From: Bryobacterales bacterium
Lineage (GTDB): Bacteria; Acidobacteriota; Terriglobia; Bryobacterales; Bryobacteraceae
Assembly: GCA_016789905.1 (NCBI GenBank)
Contig: JAEUQC010000010.1
Coordinates: 44,242-108,241 of the forward strand
Length of the DNA stretch: 64,000 nucleotides
Direction: 5' to 3'
Shown here: one piece after another, positions 1-9,920 of the stretch
Layout of the letters: each line of letters begins with the position of its first letter
Position numbering within the stretch: the first letter of the stretch is position 1
Notes under the pieces: generated by a model
Told to the model about the DNA's origin: nothing
The model's input: the letters and a program-made list of their open reading frames with translations, nothing else
Databases searched by the model: none
Program-made: the position numbers and the translations under genes

Positions 1-43
1 CAAACTGCGCAAGCGCCAACAGCAACGCGGCGAGTGGCTTCAT
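1..43 (-). CDS. Partial exported protein, 5' end only
   Basis: Only the first 14 codons are inside the window. They read MKPLAALLLALAQF, which has the charged start and leucine/alanine core of a signal peptide. The ATG overlaps the TGA of the upstream TPR gene (ATGA), so the two are translationally coupled. In Acidobacteriota a TonB receptor followed by a TPR protein is often followed by an ASPIC/UnbV (CRTAC1-like) repeat protein, but nothing here identifies the product. Confidence 0.6.
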   Translation of the reverse strand, partial: MKPLAALLLALAQF

Positions 44-1890
44 GGGTGACCGCCCAGGCAGGCCGGCGCCATCCATTCCTTGAGCGTTCGACAGGTTTGA
101 GAGGCCAGTTTGGGCTGGCCTTGGATGAGCGGCTGAATAAGCCGCGCGGGCGCCCAATCCGGCCAGCGCTGGCGGAGGCGGGCACAGAGCGCCTCCGCGC
201 CGGCGCGCTGCCCGTTGAGGGCCGTGGCGACGGCCAGGGCGAGCGCCACGGCCCGATCATCGGGTGCGGCAGCGGCGGCGCGGCTAAGCTCGTCCACTGC
301 GGTCGCCGGGGGCAACCGCCGCAGCAACGGCAGAGCCCACTCATGACGGCCCGCCTGATGTAGCGCGCGGCTTGCCTGAGCCAGTGTTTGATTGTCCGCG
401 GGCATTTTGGCAAGCTGGCGGAACTCCGCTTCCGCATCGGATTCCCGGCTGGCGGCAAGTAGCAACGAACCCAAATGCATGCGGAGCGCGGCATCGTCGG
501 GCCGGGCGCGGACCATGGACTGAAACCGCGCGGTTTCTCGCGCCAGCCGGACCGGCTCCGGAAGCGTGGCCAGTTCGATCATGCCCGGTTCGCGGCGCGC
601 ATCGCGCTGCCGGGCGGGGCGCAACGCCTGGGCTTCGTCAAGCCACCGGCGGGCCTCGTTCGGGCGCCCCTGCTCCATCAGCACACGGCCCAAGTGCTGG
701 CGGGATTCCCAATCGGCCGGCGCCAGCGCGACGGCCTTCCGAAACGCCCGCTCCGCGTCGGAGACTCGGTCCATCGACTGCAGTATCAAGCCGTGGAGAT
801 CGAGCGAGCGGACATCGGCGGGCTCGCGCGCAAGCGCGGCCTCGATATGGGGAAGCGCTTCCGGGTCGCGGCCCAACCGGTGCAGCAGCCACGCGCAAGC
901 GGTGTGGGCGGCAGTGAGCCGGGGATCGATTTGGAGCGCTTCGGCGAGATGGGCGAGCGAACCATCGGCGTCGGTGCTCCAGATCAACTGGGCGAGTTGC
1001 AAATGGCCAATCGAGTCGGCGGGATTCTGCGCGACATACTCCCTGAGCGCAGCCAGCCCCTCTTCCTGATGGCTGGGAGTATTGGCCAACGCGCGAGCGC
1101 GATCCCGGCGGGCGGCGGAGTCGTCGGGCCGGAGCGTGAGGTAGTGGGCATAGGCGTTGGCGGCATCGCCGTGAAAGCCGGCGTCTTCGGCGGCGCGGGC
1201 GAGCGCAAGGGCTATGGCCGCGTCCGCGGGTGCGTTTTGACGCGCCTGCGCCAGCAGGAAGACGGCGCGGGGAAAATCGCCGGCGGTGGCGTGGGCCAGC
1301 CCCAGTTCCCGCAGCACCCCGATGTGGGCTGGCTGCAATTGGCGGGCAGCCTCCAGCGCCTGGCGCGCCGCCGCGCCATCGCCGGCGCGAGCGGCCACAC
1401 GGCCGAAATTCCACAATGCGTTGAAATCGTCCGGACGCTTGGAAACTACCGCTTGCCACGCCCGCCGCGCGAGCGCGAATTCCCCAAGGCGGGCGTAGAG
1501 CGCGCCGGCGGCGGCATTATCGTCGGCATTGGCCGAGGCTTGCAGAACACGAATGGACGCCATAGCGGCTGGCCTGTCGTTCCGATCCACGGCCATGCGG
1601 GCGAGTTGCAGATTCGCGTTGGCATGGGCCGGAATCCGCTGGACGAGACGCTCAAACAATGCGCGTGACTTGGACGGTTCGCCGCACGCCAGGTGATGGT
1701 TGCCGGCGTTGTTGAGCAGGGCGGGCGAGGGCGGCCCAGAGGCAAGCGCCCGCTGGTAAATGGGCGCGGACTCCGCGCACTTTCCCTGCGCGTCCAGGCT
1801 GGCGGCGGCTTGCAAATCCAAAGCCCGCGGCTGCCCCAGAAGGGCCGCCGCGGGCAACAGCAAGAACAGTTTGCGCCAGCTAGAACTCAA
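40..1890 (-). CDS. Exported tetratricopeptide-repeat protein
   Basis: A protein of about 616 residues made almost entirely of TPR-like helical pairs (recurring A..L..AL...P patterns from about residue 25 to the end). Such proteins are usually scaffolds in the periplasm or on the outer membrane. No ATG fits. The best start is a TTG at 1890, giving MSSSWRKLFLLLPAAALLGQ, a convincing signal peptide, and overlapping the stop of the TonB receptor gene by 11 bases. A longer reading from 1971 would run through receptor coding sequence and is unlikely. Gene order (receptor, TPR, next exported protein) suggests one operon for uptake or surface processing of a polymer. Function is inferred only from the repeat class. 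Confidence 0.8.
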   Translation of the reverse strand: MSSSWRKLFLLLPAAALLGQPRALDLQAAASLDAQGKCAESAPIYQRALASGPPSPALLNNAGNHHLACGEPSKSRALFERLVQRIPAHANANLQLARMAVDRNDRPAAMASIRVLQASANADDNAAAGALYARLGEFALARRAWQAVVSKRPDDFNALWNFGRVAARAGDGAAARQALEAARQLQPAHIGVLRELGLAHATAGDFPRAVFLLAQARQNAPADAAIALALARAAEDAGFHGDAANAYAHYLTLRPDDSAARRDRARALANTPSHQEEGLAALREYVAQNPADSIGHLQLAQLIWSTDADGSLAHLAEALQIDPRLTAAHTACAWLLHRLGRDPEALPHIEAALAREPADVRSLDLHGLILQSMDRVSDAERAFRKAVALAPADWESRQHLGRVLMEQGRPNEARRWLDEAQALRPARQRDARREPGMIELATLPEPVRLARETARFQSMVRARPDDAALRMHLGSLLLAASRESDAEAEFRQLAKMPADNQTLAQASRALHQAGRHEWALPLLRRLPPATAVDELSRAAAAAPDDRAVALALAVATALNGQRAGAEALCARLRQRWPDWAPARLIQPLIQGQPKLASQTCRTLKEWMAPACLGGHP

Positions 1891-4800
1891 CGCGCAGCCC
1901 GAGTTGGGCCCGGCGCCCGAAGAGCCCGGAGAGTTGATTGTTGCTGACGCCAAACAAGCTGCTTTGCACATTGGTGTTCGGGTTGGCCCAGGTCATGTTG
2001 TTCGCCGCGTTGAAGACATCCATGCGCAGTTCGCCACGCACCCGTTCCGTAATGGGCATCCGTTTGACGATGGAAGCGTCCACGTTGAACAGGCCCGGAT
2101 TGGTGAGTCCATCATACTGCCAGGGATTGGTCCGCGGCGTGAAGTTGGGAAGCCGGGAAAACGCCTGTGTGTTGAACCAGCGCGCGGGCGTTGGGTTTTC
2201 AACAATCGGATCGCCATTCACCTGCATGCCGCCGAAGCGAACGTAGAAGCCGGAACGCCAGGTCATCAGGCCGGTGAGGTCCCAGCCGCCAACGGCCAAA
2301 TCGAGCAATTTGGGCATGGACGCGAACAGGGCGCGGCCGCGGCCAACGGGAAGTTCCCAGGTCGCCGCGAGCGAAAGCCGCTGGCGAGGTTTATCGCTTT
2401 CCTGCCAAGTGAATTCGCGAGTGAAGCTGGCAATGTCGTTGAAGAACACCTCGTCCTGCTGGCGGCTGTAGTTGTAGCCCATAAGAACGGAGTAGCCATT
2501 AGCGAAGCGGCGGTTGAGACGAAGCTGGAAGGACTGGTAGCGGGAACTGCCGCCCTCAATGCCATCGATGACATTGAGGTTGCCGTACTGCGGATACTGG
2601 CGCGCCAGGCTGGTAAGCCCAACGGTGCGCTGGTAGCGGAGGGCGCCGGGGAATTTGTTCACCGTCGAGAAGTTGAAGAACGGGTTGGCAACGGCGCGGT
2701 TGGTGGCGTCCTTGAATTCATAGGCGACGCGAGGATCCACTTGATTGATGTTGTAGCTGCCGATAAGCTGGCTGGAGAAGTTGATGTAGTAAGTAACATC
2801 GAGCAGCATGTTTCGCGGCAACTGGCGCTGGAAGGAAAAATTGATTCGGTCGCTGTAGCTGCGCGGGCGATTGGCGTTGACGTAGGACAAGGAATCGCCC
2901 AGCGAAGTGTAGCGGCCCAGACTCTTTTCATAGGCAGGCACAACGGGCGTGGCGGCGGGGAACGGATCGCGAAGACGCGTCTGAGGAACGCCTAGCACGG
3001 CCGGATAGGCGCCGGTGACGTTTTTGTAGCCTACGTAGATCGTGTCGAACACGTTGAAGGTTCCGCCCGTCCAGGGAGTCAGGTAGCGGCCGTAGCCGAC
3101 GCGGAGCGAACTCTTGTCGTTGATGCGATAAGCGGCGCCGATGCGCGGCGAGAAGCCGCCGCGGCCGGCGTTCCATTGGCCGCGGTTGTTGGAATCAGCG
3201 AATTGGAATGCGCCGTTGAGCGTGGTGGGCCCTTTGTAGAACTGGGTGAGTTCGGCGGGCATTTGCGGCGCGGCGGCGCCCTGCATTTCGGGGATGGGGG
3301 AAGTCAGGTCCAGCGGGCGCGTCAGCCTGTCCTGCGGATCGGTATAGGCGGTTTCAAACTCGTAGCGAAGGCCGAGGTTGATGGTCAGGTCCCGGCTGAC
3401 TTTCCAATCGTCGTTGATAAACGTGCCATAGAAGCGGTTCTGACCCTGGGGCAGGATGCTGGCGGTCATCGACGTGGCGCCGCTGTCCCAGCTATCGGCG
3501 CCGCCGCCGGCCGGCTGCACCGCGCCAAGCAGGAAGGTGGCATACCCGTCGCCGGAGGCGCGCAAATCGGGATTCACATAGGTGGCCGACGTGGCGTCGG
3601 CCTGGAATCCGAAGCCGGGATTGTTATTGACAATCAGGCTGGTGGTGCGTGTGCCGCGGGTGTCAGCGCCCATCTTCAGGTAATGCTTGCCTTGCTGCCG
3701 GGCCAGCTTGACGCTCACGCTGTCGGCCGTTGGCCGTTGGTCCCACGTGCCGCCGCGCGGCCCCATGGCTGTCCAGTATTCGCTGTTGTTTACGCCCATG
3801 ATGGACATGCGCGGCAGCAGTTCGGGCACGGCTTTGTTGGCGAAGATGGTGTTGTAGAAGTTGGAATTGGGCCAAATCGTGTTCCAACCCACGTTCGCCG
3901 TGGAGGCGAACCGGGATGCGTCGACGAAGCTATGATACGTGGCGTTCACGTTGAGAATGGTGCTGGCGCTCACCATGTAAACGGCGTCGCCAGAGATGGA
4001 GAGCGCGTCCCGTTGGCTGCCCCGGTCGTTCACGTAGAAATCGGAACCGGTGGGGTTTGAGGTGGTGACAGGGGTCCAGAGTTTGCTGTAGCGGCCGTAA
4101 AAACGGAGCTTCTCATTGAGGACGTAATCCGTCCGGTTGGAGATGTTGTGGTAGTCGTAGCGGATGGGCAGCGGAACGTAGTAGTTGTTGATGTTGTACG
4201 GTCCCTGGCCCGGCCGGTTCGGCTTCCAAAGCTTGCTCATGTAGAGCGTGGCGATAGGATCCTGCGCGGACTTGGGGATGATATTTCCGGGCAAGGGCAT
4301 GCGGGTGATGGTGCGTCCATCGGCGGAGGTCTGGGTGGTGAAGGGGTCGTAGATGGCGCGCAGGCCGCCGGTGGCGTTCAGCGATTGCGAGAAGTTTCCC
4401 TCCCGTTCCAGGTCGGTGGGCAGCGTGTGGATCAGATCGTTGGGATCGGTCTTCCGCCACTGCTCGTAGGAGAAGAAGTTGAAGAGTTTGTTCTTCTTTA
4501 TCGGGCCGCCAACGGTGCCGCCGTACATATGGGTGCGGCCAAGATTGATGGTGCGAAAAACTCGATTCTCAAGCGCGTTCGCCCACGGATACTGGCCCTG
4601 ATAAAACGCGTTGCCGTGCCAATCGTTCGTGCCCGCCTTCATCGTCAGCGTAATGGCGGCGCCGGAGGAGTGACCGTACTCGGCATCCACGGCGTTTTGC
4701 TGCACAGCCACTTCCTGCACAGCGTCCGGCGAAGGCATGTAGCTGGTCTTGTAGCCGATGCCGATGGGACTGCCGTCGATCTGCAGGTCGTTCGAGTAAT

Positions 4801-5362
4801 CGCGTCCGCCGCCCACCTGCTGGCGGTTGCCGGACCAGGTCATGTAGGGCTCCACTTCGCGGGCCGTATCGCTTTGGACCACCGCCGGGTCAAGCCTGGC
4901 CAGCAGTAGCGGATTACGGGATATTTGCGGCAGGTTACTCACCAGCGCGCTATCAACAGTGGTTTCGAGCTTACTCGTATTGAACTGCACAGTGCTGGCC
5001 TGGCCCTCCACGGTGACCGTTTCGCGAACGTCACCGGGCCGGAGAACGGCGTCCACGGTCACGTCGGACCGGGATTGCAGAACCACGTTGGACTGAACGA
5101 ATTTGTTGAAGCCTTGAAGATTGACTGTAACGGAATACTTACCGGGGAGAACAAGATCGAACAGATAGCGGCCCTGTTCGCTGGTCAGCCGGGTGCTTGC
5201 GACGCCGGTATCCAGATTGGAAAGCGTTACGGTGGCGCCGCTGATGGCGGCCTGCGTTCCGTCGGTGACTACTCCCTGGACGCGGCCGCGGTACTCCTGC
5301 GCGCACAAACCACCGGCGAGGGCGAGCAGCACCAGACTTGGCAACACGGGCTTGTTTGACAT
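1880..5362 (-). CDS. TonB-dependent receptor, Oar-like, with carboxypeptidase-regulatory domain
   Basis: A 1160-residue outer-membrane receptor. The start at 5362 (MSNKPVLPSLVLLALAGGLC) has a signal peptide and an AGAGGAG ribosome site just upstream. Residues about 22-105 form a carboxypeptidase-regulatory-like (CNA-B/transthyretin-type) domain (GVVTDGTQAAISGATVTL). A plug domain follows (ISRNPLLLARLDP, then TLTMKAGTNDWHGNAFYQG), and then a long beta-barrel ending in LGLRVEF with a terminal Phe, as needed for barrel assembly. Acidobacteriota carry many such Oar-type receptors, thought to import large sugar or peptide ligands; the substrate cannot be read from sequence. It is followed directly by a TPR gene and preceded by a caspase-like gene on the same strand. 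Confidence 0.93.
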   Translation of the reverse strand: MSNKPVLPSLVLLALAGGLCAQEYRGRVQGVVTDGTQAAISGATVTLSNLDTGVASTRLTSEQGRYLFDLVLPGKYSVTVNLQGFNKFVQSNVVLQSRSDVTVDAVLRPGDVRETVTVEGQASTVQFNTSKLETTVDSALVSNLPQISRNPLLLARLDPAVVQSDTAREVEPYMTWSGNRQQVGGGRDYSNDLQIDGSPIGIGYKTSYMPSPDAVQEVAVQQNAVDAEYGHSSGAAITLTMKAGTNDWHGNAFYQGQYPWANALENRVFRTINLGRTHMYGGTVGGPIKKNKLFNFFSYEQWRKTDPNDLIHTLPTDLEREGNFSQSLNATGGLRAIYDPFTTQTSADGRTITRMPLPGNIIPKSAQDPIATLYMSKLWKPNRPGQGPYNINNYYVPLPIRYDYHNISNRTDYVLNEKLRFYGRYSKLWTPVTTSNPTGSDFYVNDRGSQRDALSISGDAVYMVSASTILNVNATYHSFVDASRFASTANVGWNTIWPNSNFYNTIFANKAVPELLPRMSIMGVNNSEYWTAMGPRGGTWDQRPTADSVSVKLARQQGKHYLKMGADTRGTRTTSLIVNNNPGFGFQADATSATYVNPDLRASGDGYATFLLGAVQPAGGGADSWDSGATSMTASILPQGQNRFYGTFINDDWKVSRDLTINLGLRYEFETAYTDPQDRLTRPLDLTSPIPEMQGAAAPQMPAELTQFYKGPTTLNGAFQFADSNNRGQWNAGRGGFSPRIGAAYRINDKSSLRVGYGRYLTPWTGGTFNVFDTIYVGYKNVTGAYPAVLGVPQTRLRDPFPAATPVVPAYEKSLGRYTSLGDSLSYVNANRPRSYSDRINFSFQRQLPRNMLLDVTYYINFSSQLIGSYNINQVDPRVAYEFKDATNRAVANPFFNFSTVNKFPGALRYQRTVGLTSLARQYPQYGNLNVIDGIEGGSSRYQSFQLRLNRRFANGYSVLMGYNYSRQQDEVFFNDIASFTREFTWQESDKPRQRLSLAATWELPVGRGRALFASMPKLLDLAVGGWDLTGLMTWRSGFYVRFGGMQVNGDPIVENPTPARWFNTQAFSRLPNFTPRTNPWQYDGLTNPGLFNVDASIVKRMPITERVRGELRMDVFNAANNMTWANPNTNVQSSLFGVSNNQLSGLFGRRAQLGLRVEF

Positions 5363-5526
5363 AGAACTCCTCTGCGAATCATTCGAAAATGCCAACGGGT
5401 AATGGAGAGCAACTAATCGCTTAGTGAAAGCTCGGCAGGGAGACTGTATCACACTCGGCACCCCGTGTAGCCGGGGCTTGCGGGGAGAATTTCCCTTTGT
5501 ATTTCCGGAATGCCGCGCCGTATTTC

Positions 5527-7467
5527 TTACGGTCTGCGCAACGACGGGGCGGGCTTGGCCAGACGTTGCACGCGGGTGCGAATCTGCGTGGAATCGGGAT
5601 AATTGGGGGCAAGCGTGAGATAGGCGTTGTAGGCTTGCGAGGCTTTGGCCGAATCACCGTTGGCTTCGTGGAAGGCACCGAGTTCGGCATAGATGGGAGC
5701 GTAATTAACGTCGATCGCCAGCACGGCCCGGACGGCCTCCAGGAAAGGCTCGGGACGGTTCAGGACGCGGTTCAGGCGAGCGAGGGACCATTGAATGCCT
5801 GTGGCCTTGGGAAAGAGACGGGCCGCTTCTTCCAGGTGCGGCAGCGCCTGCTTCGGTTCGTTCGCGTTGATGTGCAACTGGGCGATTTGCAGCCGGGGGA
5901 GCGCCCAGGAAGGGGTCAACTTGCGCGCCTGCTCAAACGAGGCGCGCGCCTCCGGAAAACGGCTCTGGTTTTGCAGCGCCACGCCGAGCGCATTGTAGGC
6001 GCAGGCAAAATTGGGGTCGATTTCGAGTGACTGGCGCAGCGCTTTTTCGGCGTCGGTGAACCGGCCGCCGGCGATATAAGCGCGAGACTGGCAGAAGAGT
6101 GCGCGGGCATCGAGCGAACGGTCATTCGGACGAAGCGTCTTCAAGAGGCGGAAGGCACTGGCGGAATGATTGAACATGGCCGCTTTCAGCGCGATGGTGT
6201 TGGAATGCACATAATCGGAGACGCAAGCTTGGCCCGCGTCTTCCAGGGCGTGGGCCATGCGGGCGGCCGCGTGCGGCCGTTGTTGCGGCGTCCAGGGGTG
6301 CCGCGAATAACTGTCCCAGGCGGCCTGAATCTGTCCGGCGGCGAGGACTCGTTCCAACCGTGCCAGGGCGAACTCCGGAGCGGTGTGGACATCGATGGTG
6401 ACGGGCCCGGGGGCGAGCGAGATTTCGTGTTCGTGCGGAGCTACGGCGGGCTCCTCCAGCGAGAGCGCGTGCGCGCCCGGCCGCAGATTCTCGATTACGA
6501 GTTGGCCATTCGCACGGACGGTGCCATGGAAAGCAGCGTCGATGTACACAGCGGTTCGAGGCGCGGCGACGAGCGTAAGCGTGGTTGGTTGATAGGCCGG
6601 CACGGAGCGCTGCACGGGAAGTGTCGCCAAAGGCAAGGCGCCTTCAAAGTTGCCGGCGACACGCGGGTTTTGGCGTGCCGAGGTCTGTTCCGGGACGATG
6701 CGCGACACATAGTCCAACAGTTCACCGGCGCGGATGACGCCGTCGGGTGTGCGCTCAGCGGCCCCGCGCAGACCGTTGAGAATTGCGAAAGTGAAAACTC
6801 CGTGACCGCCGCCCCAACGGGCGTCTTCAAAGGACTGCTCCCGCGAGCGAGAGGCCAACAGCTTTAGCACATCGCGGTCGCCAATCGCGTGCAGCGCGGC
6901 TTCCAGATCGGGCGGCGCATTGGGATCGGCGGCCCAGCCGATAGCCCCGGCGTGGCAGGCGTCGGCAATCAGCACAACCGTTCCGGCACGGAGGCGGGGT
7001 CCGATAGCGGCGTTGATTTCAGCGAATGCGATGCCGGTGGAGTGCAGATTCTGCGGGTCGGAATCGTGGGCCACGAAATAGCCATCCGCCGAGTCACCAC
7101 GCACGGCGTGGCCGGCCAGGAAGAGATAGACGATGTCGTTCGCGCCTGCCGATTCGGGCAGCCAGTGCGTGAGCGCCGCGCGGATGCCGCCGGCGGTGGC
7201 GTGCTGGTTCGCCAGCAGACGAACGTGGGAAGCGGGCAGAGCACCGCCTTGCGGCGACCGCAGGAAACGGGCGAACTCCTCGGCGTCGCGGTGGGCGAAT
7301 TTCAATTGGGCCGCCGGCGGGGCGAACTTGTAGTTGGAGACGCCAATGACGAGCGCCCACCGATTGCGTTTATCCGGCAGTGGTGCGGCATCCACTTCCA
7401 GCCGCAGATCGCGAGAAGTTTGCGCGGCGAGGGTGGCGGTGAACAAAGTGGCAATGAACAGTCGCAT
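5527..7467 (-). CDS. Exported caspase-family (peptidase C14) protein with PEGA-like and TPR regions
   Basis: A 646-residue protein. The start at 7467 (MRLFIATLFTATLAAQ, signal peptide) follows a GGAGGAAG ribosome site; the open frame extends further but overlaps the divergent oxidoreductase gene. Residues about 35-250 are a caspase/metacaspase domain: ALVIGVSNY at the N-terminus, catalytic His120 in YLFLAGHA and catalytic Cys171 in LIADACHAG. About residues 300-350 resemble a PEGA domain (TAVYIDAAFHGTVRANG). The C-terminal 250 residues are TPRs. Bacterial orthocaspases cleave after basic residues, and fusion to TPRs suggests recruitment of protein partners. The signal peptide points to periplasmic or outer-membrane action. 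The receptor gene lies 164 bases downstream on the same strand. Confidence 0.88.
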   Translation of the reverse strand: MRLFIATLFTATLAAQTSRDLRLEVDAAPLPDKRNRWALVIGVSNYKFAPPAAQLKFAHRDAEEFARFLRSPQGGALPASHVRLLANQHATAGGIRAALTHWLPESAGANDIVYLFLAGHAVRGDSADGYFVAHDSDPQNLHSTGIAFAEINAAIGPRLRAGTVVLIADACHAGAIGWAADPNAPPDLEAALHAIGDRDVLKLLASRSREQSFEDARWGGGHGVFTFAILNGLRGAAERTPDGVIRAGELLDYVSRIVPEQTSARQNPRVAGNFEGALPLATLPVQRSVPAYQPTTLTLVAAPRTAVYIDAAFHGTVRANGQLVIENLRPGAHALSLEEPAVAPHEHEISLAPGPVTIDVHTAPEFALARLERVLAAGQIQAAWDSYSRHPWTPQQRPHAAARMAHALEDAGQACVSDYVHSNTIALKAAMFNHSASAFRLLKTLRPNDRSLDARALFCQSRAYIAGGRFTDAEKALRQSLEIDPNFACAYNALGVALQNQSRFPEARASFEQARKLTPSWALPRLQIAQLHINANEPKQALPHLEEAARLFPKATGIQWSLARLNRVLNRPEPFLEAVRAVLAIDVNYAPIYAELGAFHEANGDSAKASQAYNAYLTLAPNYPDSTQIRTRVQRLAKPAPSLRRP

Positions 7468-7605
7468 GGGGCTTCCTCCACTATAGGCGCGTAGGCGGGC
7501 GCCAATGGGCGAGGGAGTTAACAGAAGTGACGGGTGTATACTGGCGGCATAAGCGCGCCATTCGGGCTCGTGTTGCGACTGGCGGCGCCTGCGGGAGCGT
7601 GACGA

Positions 7606-8766
7606 ATGTCTTGGAATCGCAGGACTTTTTTGGCGGCGGGCGCGCCGCTGCTGGGGGCGCAGGCGGCGCCCAGCGACCGGATCCGGCTGGGCCTGATCGG
7701 CGCCGGCGGACGGGCCCGGGACCTGGTTCGCGAAGTGCGAATGGCGAGGGAGAACGCCCATATCATCGCCGTCTGCGACGTTTGGCGAGTGAACCGGGAG
7801 GCGATGGCCGCACAACTGGCCCGGGACTTCGACGCACCTCCCAGGCAGACCACGCGCTACCAGGAACTGCTGGCCATGCGCGACGTGGACGCCGTACTGA
7901 TCGCCACGCCGGACATGACACACCCGCGCATACTGGCCGATGCCATTGCGGCGGGCAAGGATGTCTACGTCGAAAAGCCCTTCGCGGTGGATTTCGCGGA
8001 AGGAAAAATGGCGTATAAGGCCGTGAAGAGTTCGAACCGCGTGGTGCAGGTGGGAACGCAGCGGCGCAGCGATGCCGGGTTCATTGGGGCTGCAAAGGCC
8101 GTGCAAGGCGGCGCCATTGGAAAGGTCACACGGGTGTCGATGGATTACCACTTTCAGTCGCCGCGTTGGCGCAAAGATATTTCAAACGTGCGCGCGGAGG
8201 ATGTGGATTGGGAGGCATTTCAATTTGGCGGGAAAATCAGCGGCGGCTTTGATGCGCGAAAACTGCGCGAGTGGCAGCTTTTCCGCGAAACGACCAGCGG
8301 CATTTCGGGATTGTGGCTGTGCCATTTGATCGATCTGGCGGCGTGGTACCTGAACGATCCCTACCCGCGGCACGCCATGACCATGGGCGGCGTGTACCTT
8401 TACAAAGACGGGCGGCAGACGAGCGATGTGTACCAGACAATGATTGAATACACCGATTGCCTGGTAACCTTCGCCATGTCGCTGACTAATCCGGACGGCG
8501 GACGAAACCTGTGGTTTGGGACGAAAGGGACGATGGACGCCGAGGGGTTGAGGATCACCGCGGCGGGGGCCGCAACGCCAATTGAACGGGCACCGGATGT
8601 AGAGTCTCACATGGCCAATTTCCTGCGCTGCGTGCGCAGCCGGCAGACACCGCGGGCAAGCGTGGAAGCCGGATTCAGCCACGCGGTGGCCGGCTGCATG
8701 GCGGCTGTTTCGCTGGAAACCGGACGGCGCGTCCGCTTCGACGCGGCGAACCTGGAGATCGTGTGA
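7606..8766 (+). CDS. Gfo/Idh/MocA-family oxidoreductase with Tat signal
   Basis: A 386-residue NAD(P)-dependent oxidoreductase. Residues 4-8 (NRRTF) and the following hydrophobic stretch look like a Tat signal. The Rossmann motif LGLIGAGGRARDL starts near residue 28, and the family signature EKPF is at 123-126. The C-terminal half is the usual Gfo/Idh substrate-binding fold. Exported members of this family are common in Acidobacteriota and Planctomycetota and act on sugars, inositols or glycosidic substrates with bound cofactor. It starts an overlapping three-gene operon with an enolase-superfamily enzyme and a DUF6807 protein, so a role in sugar or sugar-acid breakdown is likely; the substrate is unknown. 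Confidence 0.9.
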   Translation: MSWNRRTFLAAGAPLLGAQAAPSDRIRLGLIGAGGRARDLVREVRMARENAHIIAVCDVWRVNREAMAAQLARDFDAPPRQTTRYQELLAMRDVDAVLIATPDMTHPRILADAIAAGKDVYVEKPFAVDFAEGKMAYKAVKSSNRVVQVGTQRRSDAGFIGAAKAVQGGAIGKVTRVSMDYHFQSPRWRKDISNVRAEDVDWEAFQFGGKISGGFDARKLREWQLFRETTSGISGLWLCHLIDLAAWYLNDPYPRHAMTMGGVYLYKDGRQTSDVYQTMIEYTDCLVTFAMSLTNPDGGRNLWFGTKGTMDAEGLRITAAGAATPIERAPDVESHMANFLRCVRSRQTPRASVEAGFSHAVAGCMAAVSLETGRRVRFDAANLEIV

Positions 8767-9920
8767 CGCGGCGCACTTTCGCGGGCGGGCTGGCGGCGTT
8801 AGCGGCCGCCGGGCCGGCCATCAAGTCCATTGAAGTATTTCCGGTTATTTACCCGGTCACTGGCTACTTCAAATTTTTTCCGAAACCGGAGCGGCCCTGC
8901 GTGTTCGTGAAGATCACGTGCGAGGACGGCACCTTCGGCTGGGGCCAATCGGTGCCTACGCACACCTGGAGCTACGAGACGCCGGAAAGCGTTACCACGG
9001 CGCTGCGCGGCTATCTGGCGCCGGCCTTGATCGGCAGAAATCCAACCGACATCGGCGGTGCTCATGCGTTGATGAACCGGGCCATCGCCGCATCCTTTTC
9101 CACGGGGATGCCGATCGCGAAAGCGGGCGTTGACCTGGCGTTGCACGACATTGCCGGCAAGCTGGCGGGAAAGAGCGTGGCGGCGCTATGGGAACGGAAA
9201 CCGTTGGAGCGCGTGACGCTCAGTTGGACCGTGAACGTGAAGAGCGTGGAGGAGGCCAAAGGCCTGTTGGACGCCGGTCGCGGGTTGGGATATCGCCACT
9301 TCAACATCAAGGTTGCGCCGGACCCGAAGTTCGATGTGGAGTTGGCGGCGGCGGTGCGGAAGTACGCGAAAGACTCGTTTCTATGGGCCGATGCCAACGG
9401 CGGTTACGACACGAAATCGGCCTTGTTCGCCGCGCCGCGGCTGGCGGCGGTGGGAGTGAACGTGTTGGAGCAGCCGGTGGCGCCGAACCGGTTGAGCGGG
9501 TTGGCGGCGTTGAAAAAACAGGGCGCGCTGCCGGTGATTCTGGACGAGGGCGTGGTGTCGGTGACCGATCTGGAAGAGTTTCACCAGTTGGGCCTGCTGG
9601 ACGGAGTGGCGATGAAACCGGCGCGCACTGCGGGACTGTGGGACGCCCGGGCGCAGGTGGAGTATCTGGAAAGGAACCGGCTGCTGTTTCTCGGCAGCGG
9701 GTTGACCGATCCGGACGTCTCCCTGGCGGCTTCGTTGTTGCTGTATGGGGCCTATGGATTGGCGAGGCCCGCGGCGTTGAATGGATTGCAGTTCCTGGCG
9801 GGTTCGTTCCTGAAGACGCCGTTCAAGCTGGAAGACGGGGCGTTGCGCGTGCCGACCGGGCCAGGCTTGGGCGTGGAAGTGGACGAGGAAAAAGTGAGGA
9901 AAGCGGCGTATGTGGTTTAG
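8763..9920 (+). CDS. Enolase-superfamily enzyme (mandelate racemase/muconate lactonizing type), Tat signal
   Basis: A 385-residue enzyme. The GTG start overlaps the TGA of the oxidoreductase gene (GTGTGA), so translation is coupled. MTRRTFAGGLAALAAAG is a Tat signal. The capping domain spans about residues 20-135 and the TIM barrel follows. Superfamily metal-binding and acid/base positions are visible: FNIKVAPD (Lys), LWADANGGY (Asp), NVLEQPVAP (Glu), VILDEGVVS (Asp/Glu) and MKPAR (Lys). Lysines on both barrel sides are typical of the MLE/dipeptide-epimerase subgroup rather than the mandelate racemase subgroup with a His-Asp dyad. The reaction could be epimerisation, cycloisomerisation or dehydration of a carboxylate substrate. 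It ends 11 bases inside the next gene. Confidence 0.85.
   Translation: MTRRTFAGGLAALAAAGPAIKSIEVFPVIYPVTGYFKFFPKPERPCVFVKITCEDGTFGWGQSVPTHTWSYETPESVTTALRGYLAPALIGRNPTDIGGAHALMNRAIAASFSTGMPIAKAGVDLALHDIAGKLAGKSVAALWERKPLERVTLSWTVNVKSVEEAKGLLDAGRGLGYRHFNIKVAPDPKFDVELAAAVRKYAKDSFLWADANGGYDTKSALFAAPRLAAVGVNVLEQPVAPNRLSGLAALKKQGALPVILDEGVVSVTDLEEFHQLGLLDGVAMKPARTAGLWDARAQVEYLERNRLLFLGSGLTDPDVSLAASLLLYGAYGLARPAALNGLQFLAGSFLKTPFKLEDGALRVPTGPGLGVEVDEEKVRKAAYVV

Noticed and set aside
7468..8151. N-terminal extension of the caspase-like frame
   Set aside because: It overlaps the divergent oxidoreductase gene; the signal peptide and ribosome site at 7467 mark the real start.
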